From CAWACP01 sp963832965 (GTDB taxonomy: Bacteria > Acidobacteriota > Terriglobia > Bryobacterales > Bryobacteraceae), in assembly GCA_963832965.1 (NCBI GenBank), contig CAWHVW010000002.1, positions 1,116,001 through 1,180,000 on the forward strand: a stretch of 64,000 nucleotides of DNA, given 5' to 3'. Shown in pieces: positions 42,518 through 51,253 of this stretch (position 1 is its first letter; every line of letters starts with the position of its first letter). Below the pieces are notes generated by a model that saw nothing but the letters and a program-made list of their open reading frames with translations, was not told where the DNA came from and ran no database searches. Both the position numbers and the translations under genes were made by a program.

Positions 42518-43903
42518 CTATCGAGCGTACAAATCGATCACCCGGTCGATGGCGCGGCGGCACACGCTGCAAAATCCGCGCGCGGTGTTCCGCGTGAACA
42601 TCATGCAATCGGCTTCCGGCCGGTAGTAGCCGTGCCCTTCGTACAAGGAGCCTTCGAACGCGCCCACCTTGTTCCCGTAGGGCGGCCGCGCCAGCAGCGG
42701 GGCGATCTCAGCCAGTTCGGAAGCGAACAGCGCTTCCATTTCGCTTTCGGGGCGGTGCTGCGCGCGGATTTCGCGGCGACGGGCCTGAATTTCTTTTTCA
42801 TCCGCTTCGAATTCCGCTTTCGCCCAAGGGGTGGGCAGCGGCGTTCCCGGCTCGATGAGGTCCTTCCACTTGGCGGCTTGCGGGTCGGCGGTGGCGTTCG
42901 GTTCCCATGGCTCCGGCCGCGCTTCGTCCTTGCTGTAGGAGACGTCGGAAGTGTAGTATTCGTCGGCCAGCCCGGCGAAATGATGCCCGAACTCGTGGAC
43001 GAAGACATAAGGCGTGGAGGCGTTGTCGGACGCGACGGTGGCATAGAGATTGAATATGCCGCCGCCGCCGTACTTGCGGCCGTTCACCACGATCTCCACA
43101 AACTCGTAGGGGGCCGCGGCGGCGATCGCGCGCATGCGCTTGTTGTCGAAGGTGAGCACGTAGCGCTCGGACCCGAACGCATCATAGGTGGCGCCCAGGG
43201 GCGACCGGCGCCACACGCCATCGGAGGGACGGCTGACGCCGCTTTCATCGGCCGGCGTGTCCACGGCCCACACGTTGAAGGCGCTGCGCCGTTCGCGGAA
43301 GGGCGGCTGCGAGAACAGGATTTCGGTCAGCCGCCGGGCGTCGGAATGCCACTTGTCCATCTCGGCGGCGGTGTAGCCGTCGCCCATTAACAACAGATCC
43401 ACTTTGTCGGGCGACGGGCCGTTCTGCATCACCGCCCAGACATGCGCGCCGGCCGGGGGAGCGCTGCGGTCAATTGCCGGGCTGGCGGGATCGATCAGGA
43501 CGGACCACACCTCGCGGAACGCGTTCTGTGGATCGCGCTTTTTCAGCACCAGTTGCACGGGCGCGTCCGGAGCAGGGAAGCGCACGGATTCAGAAAAAGT
43601 CCGGTGTATTTGCTTTGCCTCGTCCGTACTCTCCCACTCGCCGTAGATGCTGGCGAAACCGCGCGAGTAGAGAATGCGGTTGGTTTTGCGGTCGAGCACT
43701 TCGAACTGGTATTTGCCGAGGTTGGTGTCGTCAATCACGCGGTCGAGCCTGCCCGGCCATTCGCCTTCGAGAGACACGGCGTCGAGCGAGAAGCGCTCCT
43801 CCGCGGCATTGCCGGTGTGATAGTAGTCGACGCGCATGGTGCGGGGCGTGGGGGCGGTGGCGGCGGCGTAGAGGGTTGCCATCAGCAGGATCAGAGGGAG
43901 CAC
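42518..43903 (-). CDS. Secreted M64 (IgA-peptidase family) metallopeptidase
   Basis: The product is 461 residues with a GTG start at 43903 preceded by GGAG; VLPLILLMATLYAAATA is the signal peptide. An N-terminal beta-domain (M64_N type, MRVDYYHTGNAAEERFSLDA onward, about 20-150) precedes the catalytic domain, which has the zinc site VHEFGHHFAGLADEYY. The chain ends FTRNTARGFCSVCRRAIDRV. M64 enzymes are secreted peptidases; the IgA specificity of one member should not be transferred. A frame-open ATG at 44008 would add a Gly/Pro-rich segment not typical of exported proteins. Confidence 0.85.
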   Translation of the reverse strand: MLPLILLMATLYAAATAPTPRTMRVDYYHTGNAAEERFSLDAVSLEGEWPGRLDRVIDDTNLGKYQFEVLDRKTNRILYSRGFASIYGEWESTDEAKQIHRTFSESVRFPAPDAPVQLVLKKRDPQNAFREVWSVLIDPASPAIDRSAPPAGAHVWAVMQNGPSPDKVDLLLMGDGYTAAEMDKWHSDARRLTEILFSQPPFRERRSAFNVWAVDTPADESGVSRPSDGVWRRSPLGATYDAFGSERYVLTFDNKRMRAIAAAAPYEFVEIVVNGRKYGGGGIFNLYATVASDNASTPYVFVHEFGHHFAGLADEYYTSDVSYSKDEARPEPWEPNATADPQAAKWKDLIEPGTPLPTPWAKAEFEADEKEIQARRREIRAQHRPESEMEALFASELAEIAPLLARPPYGNKVGAFEGSLYEGHGYYRPEADCMMFTRNTARGFCSVCRRAIDRVIDLYAR

Positions 43904-44193
43904 GGGGTTCTCCGGCACTATGGTATACCCGAACCGGTGGCCGCCGGGGCCGCGCCGGCCGCCTGGCCCGGCTGTGAAGGCGCCTCCCGGGTGGCACGCC
44001 AAGTTCACGCCAGCGGGTGGGTATCTTGTTGGAGCAGCGCGTCCGGCGCGTTGGTCCGGGACGTGCAGCGAAAGCCCTCCAGGCGGAAGTGCGCGGGTTT
44101 TTCCGGGTTGCCGCAGGTGTACACCGCGGGGCCGCGCCGCGCGTCTCGATGGTCTTAAGCCTTGTATACTAGAAGGTTCGTAAACTCCCGTCT
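43904..44193. other. 290-bp divergent intergenic region
   Basis: The stretch separates the M64 peptidase from the TIGR03437-type gene. A possible -10 box TATACT lies at 44165-44170, 24 bp before ATG 44194, with no good -35 box. On the minus strand, a GTG-started frame at 44005-44124 encodes 39 residues starting VYTCGNPEKPAHFRLEGF, with two cysteines. It reads unlike random GC-rich sequence, but I cannot confirm it as a gene. No repeat or RNA structure was recognised. Confidence 0.35.
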
Positions 44194-47100
44194 ATGAAGT
44201 TTATTGCAGCGATACTCCTGTCGGCCAGCGCCCTGTGCGCGCAGACCTTTCTGACTGGCCAGTCGGCCCGGGCGGTGATTGGCCAGGCCAACTTCACCGC
44301 GCAGGCTTATGACAACCCCGGGCTGGAACTGGGGGGCGTCTCCGGTCTGGCCTATGCCGGGGGATCGCTGTTCGTGGTGGATTCGAACCGCGTGGGGTCC
44401 CTTCCCGATAACGACCGGGTGGTGATCTATCCGAATATCTCGACGCCGCCCTACGTGGCCGGCCTGACGCTGCCGTCGCCGACGCAGGAGATCATCGAGG
44501 AAAATTTTATAAGCTTCATCCGCTGCCCGGTATGCGTGGTGAACGAGGGCGTCATCATCGGCCAGCCCGACAACATTACGGTGGGCGCCAACCTGACGCA
44601 GAGCGGTTTGAATGAGCCGGCCGGAGTGGCCAGCAACGGGCAAATTCTGGTAATCGCCGACACCAACAACAACCGGGTGCTGATCTGGAATTCGATCCCG
44701 CAGACCGACAACGCTCCCGCCAACATCGTGCTGGGCCAAACCGGTTTCAGCTCCATCACCCCGCCGACGATCAGCCAGACGGCCATGCGCGGACCGGAAA
44801 GCGTGTGGATTCAGGGGAACCAGCTCTTTGTCGCGGACACGCTGAACAACCGCATTCTGATCTGGAACACCATCCCGACGCAGAACAACCAGCCGGCCGA
44901 CGTGGTTCTGGGCCAGCCCAATTTCACCACCACGCAATCGGCCAGCATCACCGAGACGCCGGTTACTTCGGCCAGCGATATCATTTCGCCCACGGGGGTC
45001 AGCTCCGACGGAACGCATTTGTTCGTGGCCGATCTGGGCCAGAACCGGGTGCTGATCTGGAACAGCATCCCGACCCAGAATAATCAGCCCGCCGACGTGG
45101 AAATCGGCCAGCCAAACATGACCACCGCGGTCCCCAACAATTCCTTCAGCGGAAGCCCGGCGGGCACATCCACGGATACCACCGATAAGGAAGTTCCGGT
45201 ACTGTGCACGGTTGCGCAGGTGAATTTCAACGACGCCGCCGGCAATCCCACGTATCCACAGCGCTGCGCGTACACGCTGAATTTCCCGCGCTACGTGCTT
45301 TCCGACGGCACGCGGTTGTTCATCGCGGACAGCGGCAACGATCGGGTGCTGGTGTATAACACCATCCCCACATCCAACGCCGCGGCGGCCGACGTCGCTC
45401 TGGGCGAGCCCGACTTTGTCACGGACATCGTGAGCGATTCCGGCGACGCCACCGACAACGTGGAGATTTCGGGCGCGGACAGCATACGCACCCCCATGGC
45501 GCTGGCATGGGATGGAACGAACCTGTATGTCAGCGATCCGTTCGACCGCCGCGTGGTGGTGTATTCGGCAAGTTCCACGCAACTGGCCCCGGCGTCGGCA
45601 TTTAACGCCGCCAGCCTGGAAACGTTCGCCAGCGCGCTGTTCAGCTTCGCGGGAACCATCACGACCGGCAATGTGGTCAATATCACCATTACCGATCCCA
45701 ACAACGTATCGAGCGGATATGTCGCGCCGGTTTACACTTATACGGTCGCCAAGAATGACACGTTCGACGACGTTGACAAGGGTCTGGCGAGCGCCATCAA
45801 CAATAGCAACTGTACGACCGTGAACGGCGCCAGCGTGTGCACGGGGGATCCGGTGGTCTTCGCCCGGCCGGAGATCGGCGCGGCTTCGGTGGTGCTGTCG
45901 GCGCGCAACGCGGGCGCAAACGGAAATGGTCTGGAATTCTCCATAACGCTTACCGGCACCAGCGGGGCCGCGACTACTTTGGTGGTGACGCCCGCCTCGG
46001 GCTCCACGACCGGCGGAACCTACGCCGCGCAGTTGGCGCCGGGGGCGCTGATCAGCGTGTTCGGCTCCGGGTTCACCGATCAGCCGGCTACGGGGGCCCC
46101 CGGGGGAGTGGCGCAATTGCCGGAAACGCTCGCGGGCGTGGAACTATACATCGATGGCGTGCGCGCGCCGCTGCTGTTCGCTTCGGCCACCCAAATCAAC
46201 GCGCAGGTTCCCTTTGCGTTTTCGGATGCCAACGGAAGCACCGCGTGGGTGCGGACGACGCACGCCGACGGAAGCGTCACGGCTACCAACGCCATCGCCT
46301 TTCCGCTCGCGGTGCAGGTTCCGGGTATCTTCACGCTGTCCGGGGGGACCGACCCGCGGCCGGCCATGGCATTCCAGTCCAGCAGCAACGCCCTGGCCGT
46401 GATTGACATCGAAGGGCTGCCGGGCGCCACCTCGGTGGGTTCAGTCACCATCGGACCCGGCACTTACACATACACCGTGCAAACGGCCGACGTGACCACG
46501 TTTAACGTCAGCCTCACCAACACCACCACTATCGGCGGCACCACGGCGACAACCACAACGACCAACTCGGTGACGCCCGACGTGCTGGAGATCCTCCGGC
46601 AGAATCTGGTCAATCAGATCAACGCCGATCCGAACGCGGTGGTTACGGCTGCCGAAGGGAGCCAGTTCCACTATCTGATCCTGACCGCGAACGCCTCGGG
46701 AGCGGCGGGGAACGGGATTGCGGTGACCACCACGGCCACCCCCTCCAGCAGCACCAGCCTGACGATGACGGTGTTGACCACCAACAGCGCGGGCGCGACC
46801 GCCACCTGCTGCGCCAGCAACGGGGGAACCCTGATCAGCGTGAACAATCCGGCGATACCGGGCGGGTTCCTGACGATCTATGCAACCGGTTTGGGCGCGC
46901 TCACGGATATCGAGCAGGCCGGGCAGATCTGTCCGGTCGCATCGGCGACGTATCCGGACCAGAACTTCTCCGCGACCGGCGTGGTTTGCAGTCCGCCGCC
47001 GCCTCCGCCGGCAACGGGAACCCCCTACACCGGCTCGGCTGAAAATTCGGTGACGAACTTCGTGTCAGCCACCGCGGGAGGGGTCACGGCCAACGTCTTT

Positions 47101-47250
47101 AACGCCAGTCTGGTGCCTGGGAGCATCGGCATCTATCAGCTCTTGCTGCAACTGGACAGCAGCCTGACGACCAATCCGCTCACGCCGCTCACCATCTTCC
47201 AGGATGTCTACGACAGCAATACGGTGACCATCCCGGTGCAGGCCCCCTGA
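44194..47250 (+). CDS. Secreted NHL-repeat protein with Solibacter-type C-terminal domain
   Basis: The product is 1018 residues with signal peptide MKFIAAILLSASALCAQ. Residues about 20-430 form an NHL-like beta-propeller with a repeated plan: RVLIWNSIPTQNNQPADV, then LGQPNF. A Ser/Thr/Gly-rich region follows. The C-terminal third holds the signature LAPGALISVFGSGF and RAPLLFASATQINAQVPF, the core of the Solibacter C-terminal domain family (TIGR03437). A second incomplete copy (GGFLTIYATGLGALTDIEQ) comes near 890. Extracellular binding or adhesion is plausible. No C-terminal sorting motif was seen. Confidence 0.85.
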   Translation: MKFIAAILLSASALCAQTFLTGQSARAVIGQANFTAQAYDNPGLELGGVSGLAYAGGSLFVVDSNRVGSLPDNDRVVIYPNISTPPYVAGLTLPSPTQEIIEENFISFIRCPVCVVNEGVIIGQPDNITVGANLTQSGLNEPAGVASNGQILVIADTNNNRVLIWNSIPQTDNAPANIVLGQTGFSSITPPTISQTAMRGPESVWIQGNQLFVADTLNNRILIWNTIPTQNNQPADVVLGQPNFTTTQSASITETPVTSASDIISPTGVSSDGTHLFVADLGQNRVLIWNSIPTQNNQPADVEIGQPNMTTAVPNNSFSGSPAGTSTDTTDKEVPVLCTVAQVNFNDAAGNPTYPQRCAYTLNFPRYVLSDGTRLFIADSGNDRVLVYNTIPTSNAAAADVALGEPDFVTDIVSDSGDATDNVEISGADSIRTPMALAWDGTNLYVSDPFDRRVVVYSASSTQLAPASAFNAASLETFASALFSFAGTITTGNVVNITITDPNNVSSGYVAPVYTYTVAKNDTFDDVDKGLASAINNSNCTTVNGASVCTGDPVVFARPEIGAASVVLSARNAGANGNGLEFSITLTGTSGAATTLVVTPASGSTTGGTYAAQLAPGALISVFGSGFTDQPATGAPGGVAQLPETLAGVELYIDGVRAPLLFASATQINAQVPFAFSDANGSTAWVRTTHADGSVTATNAIAFPLAVQVPGIFTLSGGTDPRPAMAFQSSSNALAVIDIEGLPGATSVGSVTIGPGTYTYTVQTADVTTFNVSLTNTTTIGGTTATTTTTNSVTPDVLEILRQNLVNQINADPNAVVTAAEGSQFHYLILTANASGAAGNGIAVTTTATPSSSTSLTMTVLTTNSAGATATCCASNGGTLISVNNPAIPGGFLTIYATGLGALTDIEQAGQICPVASATYPDQNFSATGVVCSPPPPPPATGTPYTGSAENSVTNFVSATAGGVTANVFNASLVPGSIGIYQLLLQLDSSLTTNPLTPLTIFQDVYDSNTVTIPVQAP

Positions 47251-47390
47251 TCGGGGTGGAGCGTACGCACGGCGCACGCGTGATACACTGAGAGCGCCCG
47301 CCGTGGTTCACGCTGTATTCGGCGCCCGCCCGGTATGCGGTCCTTCTCGGAGGAAGGAACGCGACGGTTACTCGTTTTCAACGCTCTTAT

Positions 47391-47765
47391 ATGCAGAAGC
47401 AGGACAAGAAGGTTCTGGTGGTGGTGGACGATCTTCTGTTCACCGTCAAGATCAGCGACGCGGCCAGGCGCGCCGGTCTTACGCCCGAGTTCGTGAAGTC
47501 CGAGGCGGACGTGTTCGACCGCGCGAAGCAGCAACCGCGGCTGATTATTTTCGATCTGAACGCAAGTTCGGTGGAGCCGCTCAAGTTGATTTCCGCGCTG
47601 AAGGCGAGCGACGAGACGAAAGGAATCAGCCTGATCGGGTACCTTTCGCACATCCAGGGCGAGTTGAAGCAGCAGGCCCACGACGCCGGGGCGGACATGG
47701 TGATGGCGCGTTCGGCGTTCTCGCAAAACCTGCCGCAGATTCTGCGGCGCCACGCCGGCAACTGA
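47391..47765 (+). CDS. Stand-alone response-regulator receiver, atypical
   Basis: The product is 124 residues, one CheY-like fold. The acidic pair is in VLVVVDDLLF and the phospho-acceptor aspartate in LIIFDLNASS, but the conserved lysine of the switch region is replaced (GADMVMARSAF), and the serine/threonine after strand 4 lies in a non-standard context (LIGYLSH). It may therefore be a pseudo-receiver. No kinase is adjacent. The 3' end of the gene is partly duplicated in the downstream repeats. Confidence 0.7.
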   Translation: MQKQDKKVLVVVDDLLFTVKISDAARRAGLTPEFVKSEADVFDRAKQQPRLIIFDLNASSVEPLKLISALKASDETKGISLIGYLSHIQGELKQQAHDAGADMVMARSAFSQNLPQILRRHAGN

Positions 47766-48023
47766 GCCGGAATTCGGCCACGAATGAACACGAATGCACA
47801 CGGATAAGCCGTGGCGGCAACCACGCGGTGTTCGGGGCCGCGCGCGTTCTTGCAAACCTGCCGCAGATCCCGAGCCGGAATTCGGCCACGAGTGAACACG
47901 AATGCACACGGATACGCCGTGGCAACCACGCGATATTCGGGGCCGGCATGCGTTCTTGCAAACGACGAAAGCACACGTAAGCCGTGGCCCGGATTCATGT
48001 GTATTCGTGTTCATTCGTGGCCA
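47766..48023. repeat. Repeated 3'-flank of the receiver gene with CACGAATGAACACGAAT motifs
   Basis: The segment beginning GCGTTCTxGCAAA at 47715 (inside the receiver gene) recurs at 47844 and 47950, with GAGCCGGAATTCGGCCACGA in the first two copies and AACACGAATGCACACGGAT after it. The spacing is 129 and 106 bp. The last unit ends in the reverse form ATTCGTGTTCATTCGTGGCC (48002-48023). The same motif occurs once at 32018-32045. The stretch is otherwise without genes. Confidence 0.75.
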
Positions 48024-48034
48024 TCTTCCGGCGC

Positions 48035-48592
48035 CTACATCCAGATCCATTTCACCAGGAGCCAGGCGGTTCCCGCGAGGAAACCGAGCAGGGCCTGATA
48101 TTCCTCGTTGCGCAGATAAAGGTCTGCCCGGAAGCGAGCGGCCGCGCGATGCGCGGGGCGGCGCGGCCACAAAGCCGGTACCCGGGCTGCGTATGCCTCG
48201 AAATCGGGGAAGAGTTCGGCCAGGTATTCTTCCTCCAATTGAATCGCCGGCAGGTACACCAGACCGAAAACCAGAGCGAACAACAGGGCGAGGGCCGGCC
48301 GCCGCGAGGCGGTAACCAGTCCGCAGGCGGCGAGCAGGGTGCCCAGGTAGAGCGGGTTGCGGACCCAGGCGTAGGGGCCGGTGGTGGCCAGGCGGGTGTT
48401 CTTTTCCAGATGGCCGGCGGCCCAGGCTCGCAACAGGAGTCCGGCCATGGCCAGGGGAAGGCCAATTTCCATGGAAAGAGCCGAGGGCCGGGCCAGCCAT
48501 CCAAAGGCGATTACCAGCAGAAATCCCACGGGGACGCGCAGACGGGCCACCAGTTGGGCGTATCGGCTCGGGAAACGCAGGCGCACGCTCAT
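48035..48592 (-). CDS. Isoprenylcysteine carboxyl methyltransferase-like membrane protein
   Basis: The product is 185 residues with four or five membrane segments. The SAM-binding C-terminal motif of the ICMT/PEMT fold is seen in NTRLATTGPYAWVRNPLYLG, a near-perfect form of the G-PY-x-RHP-x-Y motif with N replacing H, followed by EEEYLAELFPDFEAYAARVP. Bacterial members methylate unknown acceptors. The ATG overlaps the stop of waaC by four bases, so a role in LPS or lipid modification is suggested by context only. Confidence 0.8.
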   Translation of the reverse strand: MSVRLRFPSRYAQLVARLRVPVGFLLVIAFGWLARPSALSMEIGLPLAMAGLLLRAWAAGHLEKNTRLATTGPYAWVRNPLYLGTLLAACGLVTASRRPALALLFALVFGLVYLPAIQLEEEYLAELFPDFEAYAARVPALWPRRPAHRAAARFRADLYLRNEEYQALLGFLAGTAWLLVKWIWM

Positions 48593-49545
48593 GTTTCCGT
48601 CAGGACCGCCTGCAGCGCTTCGCGGACGGCTTCCGGGCGGATATCGCGCATGGCAGCGCCAGAGTGGTCTCTTTTGTAGCTGGTTACCGCGGAAGGGCTG
48701 CGCAGCACGGTGAAGCCGCCTCCACGCGGGCCGTTTCGCGCGGGATCGGTGGGCCCGAATATAGCTACGCCAGGTTTGCCCAGCGCGGCCGCCAGATGCA
48801 GCGGACCGCTGTCAACGCCCACCACGGCGGTGGCGCGGCGGGTGGCGTCGATGAGGCCGGGAAGTCCGGAGACATGGGCATGGGTGTGGGGCGCCTCGAT
48901 GCGGATGGGCCCGTTCAACACCAGCGCGCAGCCGTGCTCGTCTTCGAGAAGCTTCCCCAGTTCGGAATAGTAATCGAGGGGCCATTGTTTGGCCGGCCAT
49001 CCGGCCATGGGGCTGGCGAGCACAAACGGGCCGGCGGGGAGTTCGCCCTCGGGATGTCCGGCGGGCAGCGGGAACGCCGGCAGAAGGCTGGAGGCGCCGG
49101 CGGCCGAAGCGAGGTCGAGATAGCGATCCACCACATGGCTGGATTTGCTGGCCACGGCGACGGAATAGAACCAGGTGGCGGCGCGCTCCCGCACCAGCGC
49201 GCGGGTGAAGCCGAAGAGCCGCTCGGCGCGAGCCGCCGAGGCCACCAGCGCGGATTTCAACAGACCCTGGAAGTCCACGGCAAGGTCGTAGCGCTGGGCG
49301 CGCAAATCGCGCCAGGCGCTGCGCAGGCCGCCCGGGGAATGGCGGTCCAGCAGGACCACCCGGTCCACGTAGGGATTCTGTTCCAGCAGGGGCGCCCAGC
49401 GCGGCTCAATCGCCCAGGTGACGTGGGACCTCGGGATACCGTGCTTCAGGCTGGCTACCGCCGGGAGGCACTGGATGACGTCGCCCATGGCGCCCAGCCG
49501 GACTGCCAGGATACGCGGTCCTTCGCTTTTCTCGTTTGTGCCCAG
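48589..49545 (-). CDS. waaC: Lipopolysaccharide heptosyltransferase I-like (GT9)
   Basis: The product is 318 residues if translation begins at CTG 49545. The first ATG (49488) lies after the conserved first strand RILAVRLGAMGDVIQCLPA, which all GT9 enzymes have and which is open upstream with no ATG, GTG or TTG. The C-terminal domain has GVDSGPLHLAAALGKPGVAI and FGPTDPARNGPRG, the ADP-heptose site. It would add the first heptose to Kdo on the inner core. It starts four bases after the waaF stop, so reinitiation after waaF is possible. Confidence 0.85.
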   Translation of the reverse strand: MGTNEKSEGPRILAVRLGAMGDVIQCLPAVASLKHGIPRSHVTWAIEPRWAPLLEQNPYVDRVVLLDRHSPGGLRSAWRDLRAQRYDLAVDFQGLLKSALVASAARAERLFGFTRALVRERAATWFYSVAVASKSSHVVDRYLDLASAAGASSLLPAFPLPAGHPEGELPAGPFVLASPMAGWPAKQWPLDYYSELGKLLEDEHGCALVLNGPIRIEAPHTHAHVSGLPGLIDATRRATAVVGVDSGPLHLAAALGKPGVAIFGPTDPARNGPRGGGFTVLRSPSAVTSYKRDHSGAAMRDIRPEAVREALQAVLTET

Positions 49546-49549
49546 AACT

Positions 49550-50578
49550 TCATTTCAACAGTTTGAAGGCGGTTTGCGCTACCTCTTCCGCGCTGACGCC
49601 GGTCATGCAGCGGTGGTCGATGGGGCATTCGCGCAGAAGACAGGGGCTGCATTCCACCGGATGCCTGACTACGCGCGCCAGCGGGCCGGTGGGTCCGGTG
49701 GCGAGATCGTCGGTAGCGCCGAACACGGCGACGGTGGGCACTCCGAGAGCCGAGGCGATGTGCATGGCGCCGGAATCGTTGGTCAGAAAGGCCTGGCAGG
49801 CCGCGGCCATGGAGATAAACCGGGCAAGGGTGGTCTGGCCGGCGAAGTTGTGCGCGGGGATGCCGCGGGCTTCGACCGACGCGCGCACTTGTTCGCAGAG
49901 GTCGCGCTCGGCCTGAGAACCGAAGATCGCCACCGCCCCGCCGCCCGCGCGCGCCAGAGTGGCGGCCGCTTCCGCGAAACGCTCCGGAATCCAGCGCTTG
50001 GCGCCGCCATAGGCCGCCCCGGGACTCACTCCGATTACCGGCGCTGGCAAACCGGCCTCGCGCAGGAGCAACAGACCTTCCTCGCGCGCCTCGCCCGTGT
50101 TCTCGAGGAGGATGGGCTGGCCATCGCCGTCCGCATGCGGGAGCGCGTCGATGAGTCCGGCCCGGCGGAGCAGGTCCAGGTAGTAGAAGCGCTGGTGGGG
50201 GGGGATTTCCCCAGGCTTTGGGACCGGCACGGCACGGGTGAGCAACGGGGACCGGCCGTCGCGCGCGTAGCCGATGCGCTGGGGGATTCCGGCCACGAAC
50301 GCGATGGCCGCGGCCTCGAACGCGTTCTGGAACAGGATGGCGCAATCGAACCTGCTGGCCCGCAGGGATCGGGCCAGGGTGAATTTTTCGGAGAGGCCGC
50401 GGCAGGTGAAGGGCACTATCTGGTCGGCGAAGCGCTCGCGGGCGTAGAGGTCGAGCACCCACGGGCGGGCCAGAACGGAGATACGCGCCGCCGGGAAGCG
50501 GGCGCGAACCGCACGGAGCGCGGGCAGGCTCATCACCGCATCTCCGATCCAGTTAGTGGCGCGGATAAGGATGTTCAC
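49550..50578 (-). CDS. waaF: Lipopolysaccharide heptosyltransferase II (GT9)
   Basis: The product is 342 residues. It starts MNILIRATNWIGDAVMSLPA, the N-terminal motif of WaaF (the NWIGD form), and has GVSPGAAYGGAKRWIPERFA, LTNDSGAMHIASALGVPTVA and VFGATDDLATGPTGP, then the cysteine-rich end ECSPCLLRECPIDHRCM. It adds the second heptose of the LPS inner core. It is the first gene of a waaF-waaC-methyltransferase set on the minus strand. Confidence 0.92.
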   Translation of the reverse strand: MNILIRATNWIGDAVMSLPALRAVRARFPAARISVLARPWVLDLYARERFADQIVPFTCRGLSEKFTLARSLRASRFDCAILFQNAFEAAAIAFVAGIPQRIGYARDGRSPLLTRAVPVPKPGEIPPHQRFYYLDLLRRAGLIDALPHADGDGQPILLENTGEAREEGLLLLREAGLPAPVIGVSPGAAYGGAKRWIPERFAEAAATLARAGGGAVAIFGSQAERDLCEQVRASVEARGIPAHNFAGQTTLARFISMAAACQAFLTNDSGAMHIASALGVPTVAVFGATDDLATGPTGPLARVVRHPVECSPCLLRECPIDHRCMTGVSAEEVAQTAFKLLK

Positions 50579-50674
50579 AGGTTCCTGGCAGCTTCATTGT
50601 AGCGGCCGGGGGCGGGTGAGGCGACCACCCTGGGGAGCCCAGGATTTTTCCGAAAGCCAAGTCCGCACTAAGAC

Positions 50675-50705
50675 TTGCGCGGGAGGCACGGGAATCGGTT
50701 ATTAT
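50675..50705 (+). promoter_or_regulatory. Possible promoter of the RodZ-like gene
   Basis: TTGCGC (50675-50680) and TATTAT (50700-50705) are 19 bp apart, 19 bp before ATG 50725. The -10 box is good and the -35 box only fair, and the spacing is long, so this is a modest prediction. It lies in the divergent gap between waaF and the HTH gene. Confidence 0.35.
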
Positions 50706-50724
50706 GGTTGCTTAATTTGTATTC

Positions 50725-51120
50725 ATGAAATTCCACGATCCTCCGTCAGAGGTGAGCATGGGGAGAACCAGTTCGGTTCCGGCGCGCCCGGCGCGGTTTT
50801 CGGCCGCCGGCCACTTGAACCTTAGCGTGTGGCGCCAGAAGCGCGGCGTAACGCTCGAACAGATTGCCGAGAAGACCAAGATCAGCATGCGTTTTCTGCG
50901 GGCGATCGAGGACGGCGAGTATGAGAAGCTGCCGGGAGGCATCTTCACGACGAGCTATCTTCGCCAGTACGCGGCGGCGATTGGTTTTGAAGAATCGGAA
51001 CTGCTGGGCCACTACAACGCCACGGTGAATCCGGCGGCAGCGCAGAAAGCGGGCCGAGCGGAAGAAGGCAATCGAGGGCTGCTGGAGCGCTGGCTTCCGG
51101 CGCCGCTGCAGCGCCCATAG
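50725..51120 (+). CDS. RodZ-type helix-turn-helix protein without membrane segment
   Basis: The product is 131 residues. The central HTH reads LSVWRQKRGVTLEQIAEKTK followed by ISMRFLRAIEDGEYEKLPGG and IFTTSYLRQYAAAIG, the HTH_25-type domain of RodZ. In RodZ this domain binds MreB, but the transmembrane helix and periplasmic domain of RodZ are absent here; the chain ends in an Ala/Glu-rich segment. ATG 50725 is one choice, ATG 50758 another. It is separated by 164 bp from the flagellar cluster. Confidence 0.8.
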   Translation: MKFHDPPSEVSMGRTSSVPARPARFSAAGHLNLSVWRQKRGVTLEQIAEKTKISMRFLRAIEDGEYEKLPGGIFTTSYLRQYAAAIGFEESELLGHYNATVNPAAAQKAGRAEEGNRGLLERWLPAPLQRP

Positions 51121-51131
51121 AAGACTGCTTT

Positions 51132-51153
51132 CCGCTCCGTCACCGTCGCGGTT
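51132..51153 (+). repeat. Short dispersed repeat, diverged copy of the CCGCTCC family
   Basis: The sequence CCGCTCCGTCACCGTCGCGG followed by TT matches the copies at 21741 and 61935 except at three positions. It lies 11 bp after the stop of the RodZ-like gene, again at a gene end. Confidence 0.5.
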
Positions 51154-51253
51154 CATTCAGTAACTGCTTGCGCGGGCTCATAGGCCCTCCCGGATAGCGG
51201 GATATCCCCAGAGCAATCGCTCTTAGTCCCTGTTGGTATGGAAGGAGTGGCCG

